Assembly (NCBI GenBank): GCA_025738555.1
Contig: JAOVFP010000002.1
Span: 7,130,001 to 7,194,000, forward strand
Direction: 5' to 3'
From: Cyathus striatus
Lineage: Eukaryota; Basidiomycota; Agaricomycetes; Agaricales; Nidulariaceae
DNA length: 64,000 nucleotides
The position numbers and the translations under genes are program-made. Below are positions 56,188 to 64,000 of the stretch, one piece after another. Each line of letters opens with the position of its first letter. Position 1 is the stretch's first letter. The notes under the pieces are model-generated. The model ran no database searches. It had not been told where the DNA came from and was given only the letters and a program-made list of their open reading frames with translations.

Positions 56188-57176
56188 ACTAATATAATAT
56201 GCGCTTGAAACTTCAGAGTCTTCGCTTATACGGTTAAAAACTGCACTAAGTTAACATATTTCATAGGTATATGTATAGCCTCATAATAGCCAGGCAAAAA
56301 TACTGAAGATTTTGTTGGATGGTATGTCGGCATAATACTCCCGAGTCCGAACTTCGAAGAAAGATCTTCCGTAAGAACGGGTTTGGACTTTACAAAGTTT
56401 ACATGAATCGGGTGTCGCGGGGGAGGGGAAGCAATAGGATACAAAGGGGAAGGCAGTTTGTTACTTGAGTTGAAGGGTTAGAAGCTCTTGTGACTTAGCA
56501 CCCCATGCCGCTGAGCTACGTCAGGGGTCGGCTGGCTATCTTCCATAATCCAAGAAATTCGCGGAAGTTACTACTAACTCAGTTACGTAATTGGCCGCGC
56601 GCATTTCACACCTGCAGCAACATGATCACGCGCACGGACCACGGTCCTCACATCTGCTTAGACTTACATGAGACCTACAGGCTGCGGGTCAATTGGTACA
56701 TGGTTCATTACAATTCTATGAGCACACCATTCACATTTTATTTTACTTTATTCTAGAAGTAAGTTATAACTTAACTTAATGTGTTTGCAGAAATGTCATC
56801 TTTCATTTTTCTTGCCGCACTATTCAAGTTCTCAAACCTCCAGATTGCGAGATGTGGCTCAAACATATCTAGCCTGTGATGAAAATCTCATAGGCATGTC
56901 CAACAGATATCCAGCAATGGGCATTTTCGAGTGGGAACTTGTGAGTAGAACTGAACCGGGAACGGATATCAGAGTAAGCGATGATCAAGCTGCGAATACT
57001 TACATGCTGTGGCATCGGCTATAAGGATACTACTGATAGGCATGAAGACAGTGGATCCGCAGGGAAGACGTATTGAAGTAGGTGCGTACTCGTAGCCTCA
57101 GTGCTGGGTATTTATGTAAGTTCTATCTCTTTAAAGTAAGTATGTAACTGAGCATTGAATTCGAAGGCTTAAACCT
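56188..57176. other. spacer upstream of P450 gene 1, with P450 5'-end-like remnants
   Basis: About 56840-57010 contains GTGATGAAAATCTCATAGGCATGTCCAACAG-like and GGGAACTTGTGAGTAGAACTGAACC-like stretches that resemble the first P450 exon on the minus strand (compare 61560-61680). A decayed third P450 5' end is likely. Confidence 0.4.
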
Positions 57177-57319
57177 TTATGCAGAACTTCCCAATAGTAT
57201 CCGGATTTCTATTTTTGTTTCCTTCTTGCTATCGACTGGGAAAGTACACCCACTACACCCGAAGGTAGCTACATAGCAGGGGTCAAAGTGGGTATCCGGG
57301 GAAATTATGCGATTCCGAA

Positions 57320-57515
57320 AGACGGCGAGCAGGTGGTGCCGTGGTGGGTGATAGGGAGACGAGTTAGTGGTGGTGGTAGACGGCGAGCTGGTGGTGGTGA
57401 TGGTGGGAGTAGGAGGCGAGGTGGTATTAGTGGGAGTAGGTGAGGAGGTGATGGTGGAATAGGCGTTGGTGGTTGGAGTGGTGGTGGTGGTGGTGGTGGT
57501 AGTGAGAGACAAGGC
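57320..57515. repeat. GGT/GTG-rich low-complexity tract
   Basis: Imperfect GGTGGT and GGAG repeats; on the minus strand they read as Thr/Pro/Ser or His runs in all frames, so open frames here are compositional. Confidence 0.7.
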
Positions 57516-57752
57516 ACTGAAGTGGGGGAAGTTGAGAGGCGGAGCGTGGGTGGAGGTGGGCGACGTGGCGTCGACGACGCAGCTTACTCGAGGTGGTGGG
57601 GATCGTTGAGATAAGGGATGGTGGATGTATTATGGCGTTGATGCTGTGGGGACGGCAATGGTGATTGCTGGGCGCTGAGCGCTGAGGTGTCGTAGCGTTG
57701 ACACTGTGGGGACGGTTGGGGACGTTGAGGCCAGAGGAACGGGGTGGCTTAC

Positions 57753-58345
57753 CTGGCTTTGACATATGCGCTGAGATATCAACGTTGAGCTGAGGGCTGG
57801 GCTGCAGAAGATATGGATCCAGCTTAACAAACCCCATCAACAACAGCCCTGCGCATCCATAGAAACCACAGCCGCAACCCTTTATCGCTACCAGCAAGAG
57901 GAGGAGCAGGGGCCCGACGGTTAGGAGGACGATGTTGATTGTGAGGAGGGTTTGGAGTTGGATGACGTATACTAAGGGTGGCGGTTAGATGGTAGACAGT
58001 GGAGTGAAGAGGAACTTACAGTCGAAGAATAACGCTTCGCTTCCTTTCTTCTCAGTACTAGTCTCGGTATCCGCCAGAGCACGTACAACAGCCTTCAAGA
58101 CCCCTGTTGCGTTCCGCAAGAGACACCTGAATTGGTCGATAGGGTATCGAATCGTACTTGTCCCTCGGACATAATGCGTTGGAGGAAGAGAGAGATGGTG
58201 GTGGGGAAGTTACGCAAGAGAGAGGTAGAGAAGTTCCCTAAGGACGGGAGAGGGTTAGCGTGTATGTGCGGCGGGATGCGTGTGGTTCGAAGGAGTATAT
58301 GCGGTATGGTGGACGTTGCTCGCGTTATCGTTCGTACTCTGTCAA
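57753..58345 (-). CDS. probable membrane protein gene, ends uncertain
   Basis: A minus-strand exon 57971-57753 with good signals (acceptor TTAG, donor GTAAGC) encodes a strong helix, TLLTINIVLLTVGPLLLLLLVAI, then a Gly/Cys-rich KGCGCGFYGCAG. The upstream exon ending at 58020 (..KKGSEALFFD, donor GTAAGTT) joins it in frame. A further open stretch to about 58345 (TSTIPHILLRTTRIPPHIHANPLP) fits if a 47 bp intron with an unusual GTCCGA donor (58172-58126) is removed. I found no start codon and no sure 3' end; one option splices to 57690-57630 (VSTLRHLSAQRP). Tail-region membrane protein of unknown role; structure tentative. Confidence 0.35.
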
Positions 58346-59611
58346 TGGCGTTACGAGATTCAATAGAGTAGATGGAGAACGAACGAACTTAAGGTAGATT
58401 ACACATGGATCCAGCACCCTTATGTAAGCAGCTTAGTAAGCGCCAAGAGGCGCAAAATCTTTGGTTCAGAAAAAAAAAAAATTTGTACACCAATTATTTC
58501 AAATAAAATCATTGTTCTCATGGATTACCAGTGCTTTAAAGTCCTCAATTATAATAATTACAGCAAAGTATCCACCTCAGTGTTGCAAAAATACATGTCT
58601 GCAGGAATCTTATTGTCACATGTGTGACATAACGTCACTTTATGTCACGTGTGTATACGTTATATAATCAAAACTGTATTACATAATGCGCAAAATGTTC
58701 GAGGTCAAAAAATCCAAATGCCCTCCAGACATTTGGAAATGCAATATTATAATGTTTTAAGCCATTTGTTACTCAAAAATTGCACCTTAAATTACTTCAC
58801 ACATACTGATTTTTTTGAGAAAAAAAATCGAACATTCTGCTGTAAATCCTGAAAACTATCACTTGTTCGAGTCAGATTTTCATATAATTGTTGTGTGAGG
58901 AAAGAATTTCAAAAGATTGCAAGGTCGAAATTTTGATTATGTAAGGGTGCTGGAATCACACGTAATCTACCTTACCTGCAAGAGACCCCTGGGCCTGAAG
59001 CTTACAAACGTATCCTTGGTATTTGAAAATTTGACCAAGGGTTCTCGAGTGCTTCAAGAACATACCATCCTGTTGATCAGATACAACCATTGCGGTCTTG
59101 CACTCGGCCTTGAATAAGTGAGCTCGTCGAGTGCACCGGGGGAGAGTTTGGACGAAGTTTGGAGAGTTGGATTCAAATGGGCCTTCTTAGGGGCTCTTGG
59201 GGCTGTGGCGAACTGTGACTGTGCCACTGGGCTGTTTGAGGGACTAAGTTAGATGGTGGGTAGAGAAGGACAGAGGGATGGCACTCCGAGGGCAAGGCTC
59301 CAACAGACCGAGATAGAACAATCACTTCAGGAATCAGGCTCAGGACCCACTACACACGTCAACGCGTCACATGCACAAGGCTTCAACCAATCAGGTTCAG
59401 AGAAAGTGAGCGATCCCCAAAATTGTGACAATAACTTGTTATTATATTGGTGTCAATAAAGTACTACGTCGATATCTGCTCAAAAGCACCATATGAGAGT
59501 CGAAATACTGTCTAGTATGTCCGAGAACCAGTACAGGGATTAGGTTACGTAATACTACTGTGCGTTCAGTGAAAGATCGAGGGTGCAGTGGTGGTTCCAA
59601 ATATACCGCCG
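58346..59611. other. spacer, no gene seen
   Basis: Very AT-rich around 58460-58900 (with an A12 run). Short ORFs have no feature I can support. Confidence 0.35.
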
Positions 59612-61751
59612 CTATACCTTATGTATGCAAGACCGGATGAGAGACATGGTCTCATCAGACCTCGGCTTGAATGAACATGAGAATGGCTTCGGATGACTAT
59701 CAATGCATGTCAAATGAGTTCAAGCTGCGAGAAACTGATATCTACACTCACATCAAACCAACATCTACAATTTCATATGTCGGCTCAACAATATGTCCAT
59801 TCTTGTCGACAAGTTTCTCAATATTGAAAGTTGAAAGAATAGATGCAATAGATAACCATAGGGTCGACAGCGCGATATGTCGTCCAGGACATATCCTAAT
59901 GAATATATAGCAGAATGATATGTCAGAGTTGGAATGACATTACCGTCTACCAAATCCAAATGCAATATCTTCTGGATTTTTTATTTCTTCATTTAATCTC
60001 CCGTTCTTTAGGAAACGTTCGGGTTTGAATGTATGCGGATCAGGGTAGTCACGCTCGTCATATAACATTGCCCTTGATAGGTTGGGATGTCAGAGTCATG
60101 TTACAACGGATTAAGAAGAAAATTGCCTATGATTTGGAATAATAGCCGTGCCCTTCGGGATGTAATAACCCCTAAATATATCGTGTTCCGTGCTAAAATG
60201 AGGTACTCCTGGTAACTCAAACAAGTTAGAAATATTCCTTTAATCACGCTTCAATTATAACAAACCTGCTGGAACGACTGGTTCCCATCTAATACGTATT
60301 AGTGGCCGGTACATTTTCCCAGTTACCGGGCAACATACCTCAGGACTTCGCGAACTAACGCTGTGATATATGGCATTGAAGCCATGTCGCCGTATTCTGG
60401 CAGTCGGCCTTGAAGGACTTCGTCCAGTTCCTGCTGTGCGGTTTTTTGTACCTCTGGATACTTTAACATTGCAAAGAAGAACATTCCAATAGAACCATAA
60501 GTCGTATCTACTGCCGCTATATACTAATATAAGTACATCACCAATTCAGTAGGTGCAACAACATACCTAAGGAGGTCATTACAGAAATTTCTTGCAATGT
60601 TCTCTGGTGCTGAGAAAGATCTACGTTTCCTCTTACCAATGCATCAACCATTCCATCGTTGATGAAACTCGGAAATATCGTCCCGTCGCGCTAAAATGTC
60701 AGCCTAAACGATCCAAAATCGTCAAATATTTAATAAACATACCATTGCAGCTAGCGATGCATTAAAAGGAACATTTAGAACCTCTTCCGACTCCATTCTT
60801 CCCTTCTTGGCAACCTGGTGAAAGCCAGCACCAGGAACCCATTCAGGTATCAGCTTCAGTAATGGGAAAAGCTCAACAAGAAACGCTCCCGGAGTAATCA
60901 TTTTATTGATAGTTTCAAGCGCTTGTTCTGATAGATCAACATATGGATCGTCTTCGGCTTTTATTCGTAAGCCATAGACCATTGAAAGCGAAAAAGATGC
61001 GATCATACTGTTTAATGACATTAGGTACAGCTTCAATTTATATTTGATGTTCATTATATTACTTACTGTCGGGTATGGGACAAAAACGCTTCGGGCCTTT
61101 CAAGTAGCTTTCCGAGCAGAATATGGATATGTTCTACGCCCCTCGGCTCATGTATTTCGGTTTTCGCGGGATGGAAATACCTGCTGAAGAGGCGTCGCTT
61201 TGTTCTCCAAATGCTATTATAGGGAATAATGGAGAGCAAGTAGCTGTAATTTGCCCTGTAATAAGATGTCAGAGTTGAGAAAAAGCGTGTTTTCTGGAAC
61301 ATACAATTCGAGCATAACTACCCTTCCCCTAAGTCATATCAGTACAGCCATTCAAAATGCTACCTAAAGAAGAATGCACCTGCTTGAATATATCCTTGAG
61401 CGTTTATCTAATAATTCTTGTACTGCATCATAGGAGTTTAGCACAACGATGTTCCTTCCGAGAACATCAAGGTGGATGATGTCCGTTTCTTTCGGTTTCT
61501 AGATTTTAGCCGATGGATGTTTAGGTGCAGAAAACATACATACGGTACTTCTTCCCCATTTCTTCATACGCCTTCGATGAAAATCTCGTAGGCATGTCAA
61601 GCAAATTTCCTATAATAGGCAGTTTTCGAGGACCTGGGGGGAGTGGGAGCTTGAGGGTAGAGCTGAACTTGGAACGGACAAAGGAATAAGCTATAATCAA
61701 GCTAACGATGCATGCTGCAATGTCAGTTGTGACGAGGGCGCTGACAGGCAT
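59612..61751 (-). CDS. cytochrome P450 monooxygenase 2, tandem paralogue, about 510 aa
   Basis: It has the same eleven-exon layout as the gene at 53.7 kb. Exon 1 is 61751-61544 (208 nt, equal), exon 2 is 61488-61380 (109 nt, equal), and the last exon is 59696-59612. Motifs: N-terminal anchor, PLPPGPRKLPIIGNLL, WRTKRR, AAVDTTYGS, VREVLRW, FGFGRRICPGR and HPKPFSCSFKPRS. No stop or frameshift was found on reading all exons. Differences from copy 1 are spread through helix B-C and the F-G region (substrate contacts). The intron after exon 8 (60126-60073) begins with GC instead of GT, where copy 1 has GT. The final residues differ (SCIHKV) by a small indel. Functional enzyme likely; substrate unknown. 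Confidence 0.8.
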
Positions 61752-62099
61752 GGCAGTGGATCGGTAGAAAACAAGTGCGCTACATGTGATCTCTGTCTCT
61801 TTAAGTATGCGACTGAGCATTGAATTTGAACCTTATCCTGTTTCAAGTATTTACCTAAAACAACGCCACAGGTGCGAAAGGTTATTCCCTTCGTTCTACT
61901 ATCATGTAATATGTGTTTGAATTCTGAAAGCTTTCAGTCTCCACTCATATGCTCCTCAACTACGATTATTAATATAAAACACATCAAGTTTGCATCTTTC
62001 AGAGGTGTATAGCGAGGCATATTGTCACAGAGAGTGACTAAATGTTATTATGGTATGGTACCGGTGCACGCGAGCAATTCGCGAAAGTTAAGTTGCCTC
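61752..62099. other. promoter-side spacer of P450 gene 2
   Basis: Upstream sequence resembles that of P450 gene 1 near 55888-56080 (GACTGAGCAT and CCCTTCGTTCTACTATCATG are shared), so the promoter was duplicated with the gene. Confidence 0.45.
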
Positions 62100-63210
62100 C
62101 AGACTCCAAACCAGTCACTTTCCGCACGTTCAAGTAGGCTAACGCCGTTATATCCGAAGAACTTGAACTTGAACGTGCTACAAGCGACTGGCAAAACTTG
62201 TAAGGTCGGTCACGTGGTTTTGTTTCCCATGGGCACTCGAGTCTCGGTTTTATCTCGAGTGCTTGCTGCTTTCGCCAACCACATACATAATTGTGTCTGC
62301 AGCTCAGTGGCCCGAAAATGTGCAATCATAAATTTTAATAGTATTTGCATTATATGTAGAGTAAGTGTATAAAATGGCTTTATTTGTAGTGTAACCAAAG
62401 TGTAACAGGACAAGTTCTATTCTATGCTAAAATAATTCAGAACTTGACAGTAACAACGACTATCCAAAACACAAACCAATATTTGAATGAGTCAAATGAG
62501 CTGAAGGTGGTATGTGTAGAGGAGTTTCGTCATGACAAGGACTTTCTGCAGGTCATTAATTCAATTAGAATGTATATAAGAATTACATACCAATGTGGCC
62601 AAAGGTCATCAGTGCCACATCCTGCATGACGACACCAATTCGGGTTGTGTATTTTCTTGCTTCAGTAACCAAGGTTAGACTCGAGAGTGGGGCAGATTGT
62701 TCTTGGATTGTTCAATGACCATTCATGACGATACTTTTAGGGTACTTGTGAACTTAATCAGCACATTCTAAGTCATCTCGACAATGTAATACATCTGGAT
62801 CTCATTTACATATAAGTTTTTAGTTTAATTATTATCAGGTGTTCAATTATTTTATAGTAGTATCAGTTGGATTACAATTTGGCGACAGTCTCAGCTGTCA
62901 GTTCCAAAAAACCTTAGACACAATACATAAATAAAAATCATTATATACTCTACATACAATTCAAATACTATTTAAAAAATATGATTACACATTTTCGGGC
63001 CACTGAGCTGCAGACACAATTATGTATGTGGTTGGCGAAAGCAGCAAGCACTCGAGATAAAACCGAGACTCGAGTGCCCATGGGAAACAAAACCACGTGA
63101 CCGACCTTACAAGTTTTGCCAGTCGCTTGTAGCACGTTCAAGTTCAAGTTCTTCGGATATAACGGCGTTAGCCTACTTGAACGTGCGGAAAGTGACTGGT
63201 TTGGAGTCTG
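62100..63210. mobile_element. Mutator-like foldback element, 264 bp inverted arms, 9 bp target duplication
   Basis: Arms 62100-62363 and 62946-63210 are nearly perfect inverted copies (ends CAGACTCC...GGAGTCTG; shared TCACTTTCCGCACGTTCAAG, CGGTCACGTGGTTTTGTTTC and CTCGAGTCTCGGTTTTATCT). The 9 bp AGTTGCCTC is directly repeated at 62091-62099 and 63211-63219. Long inverted arms with a 9 bp duplication are the signature of Mutator-like (MULE) elements. The 582 bp centre has no transposase, so it is non-autonomous. High arm identity suggests recent activity. Confidence 0.85.
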
Positions 63211-63233
63211 AGTTGCCTCTAGGCAGCGGGCTA

Positions 63234-63297
63234 GTCTCGGTTACCCATCCGTTGGCGCTTGTTCAAATCGAGCGCCAACAGATGGGTAGCCAAGACC
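63234..63297. repeat. short palindrome (26 bp arms)
   Basis: GTCTCGGTTACCCATCCGTT.. pairs with the inverted ..AACAGATGGGTAGCCAAGAC around an 11 nt centre, with about three mismatches. It lies just outside the foldback element. Confidence 0.55.
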
Positions 63298-64000
63298 AGT
63301 AACGACCCTGTCGCTGCTGCAAGCTGCAGCTGCCAGTTCCAGCACGGCCGTAGCCGGTAGGTCGCACTTAGTATTAGTAAATACAATTTGTACTATCATT
63401 TGATGAGTGATGCAAAGTCATGGGGTGTTGCAAAATGCGACTTTTTAACACATCGGCTGGTCCGATAACATTGAAAATTGGCATATATATGTATTTACAT
63501 TTTATATTTCAGATTCCGTGTTTTATTTTATACAATTCCGAGCTTAGACAACTGATATGTACTAATTACACTAAATATTACAGATTATCCATACTTTAGC
63601 GTTAATAACGCAGCGATAAGTCGCACATACATCCTCATATCTTAGACAAACCATTAAAACACACATATAAACTATTCTGCGCACGAGTTTTGACTGTGTC
63701 TGTGGAGTTACAGTATATAAGTATGAAATATGCGCAAGCGTGACAAAGAGACCAGATGTAAGCTGTCACAATGTTGTCAATCACTTTGCAAATGGACAAG
63801 GTTAAGTGTGACCAAGCGTGACGAAATTGGCAGAACCCCATGAGTTAGGACCCTTCAGCGGAGGGCGGTTTGCACTTCTAAGTCATCACATTTCCACAAA
63901 ATAAATTAGATATTCTGGAAGCTGAGGAGTATACCTTTCGAACAGTATATGCATGGTGTGCGTGCGATGTGGAGATGTGGAGATGATGTCGCATCTTAAA
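63298..64000. other. spacer to the window end, no gene seen
   Basis: No ORF, repeat or splice pattern that I can support. Confidence 0.35.

Noticed and set aside
56496..56535. tRNA A-box-like TAGCTCAGCGGCATGG on the minus strand
   Set aside because: No T-arm box or acceptor pairing at the right distance.
57177..57897. Thr-, Pro- and His-run ORFs on the minus strand
   Set aside because: All frames of a GGT/GTG repeat are open; a splice donor at 57752 suggests that most of it is intron or UTR.

Overview
The window looks like nuclear DNA of a mushroom-forming basidiomycete (Agaricomycetes). Genes are split by many introns of about 50-65 bp with GT..AG ends. Several families are typical of that group: TmpA-like membrane reductase, seven-helix membrane receptor-like protein, tandem cytochrome P450s, PHO80-type cyclins and fungal G-domain proteins. 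No rRNA, convincing tRNA, CRISPR or bacterial-type operon was seen. All exon joins below were read by eye from splice signals, reading frame and agreement between paralogues.

Layout. 0-6.2 kb is ordinary gene-rich DNA: 3' part of a TmpA-like reductase, a cyclin, a one-helix membrane protein, and a conserved gene of unknown function at 4.85-6.16 kb. 6.5-9.1 kb holds two tandem 72-74 aa proteins on the minus strand. 9.7-20.7 kb is CpG-poor and decayed. It holds two broken copies of the 4.85 kb gene (one split by a 1.5 kb inverted-repeat transposon), a coding tandem repeat, an acidic Ser/Asp-rich protein and a nonsense-mutated G-domain gene. 20.9-27 kb is nested transposons plus one small cytosolic protein. 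27.3-40.6 kb continues the G-domain array. 41.9-53.7 kb returns to normal genes: alpha/beta hydrolase, small coiled-coil protein, second cyclin, short-chain dehydrogenase and seven-helix protein, with transposon remnants at 49.9-52.1 kb. 53.7-61.8 kb carries two tandem P450 genes, and a Mutator-like foldback element sits at 62.1-63.2 kb.

The most interesting unit is the G-domain array at 14.6-40.6 kb. Four six-exon genes or pseudogenes (two intact, 461 aa each), plus a truncated fifth, encode a P-loop GTPase domain, a disordered linker and a short conserved C-terminal motif (FYKAS..MNGT..GA..T then HNHTTVNYI..TDKE). The motif is always interrupted by one intron at the same point. It also occurs without the GTPase domain, as the tail of the acidic protein at 14.6 kb and as a stand-alone 100 aa gene at 37.5 kb. 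The N-termini of three other small proteins here (6.6, 8.5 and 45.8 kb) look similar. By analogy with fungal NLR/effector pairs that signal through short homotypic beta-sheet motifs, I infer, without proof, that these GTPases and motif-only proteins could form a signalling or self/non-self system.
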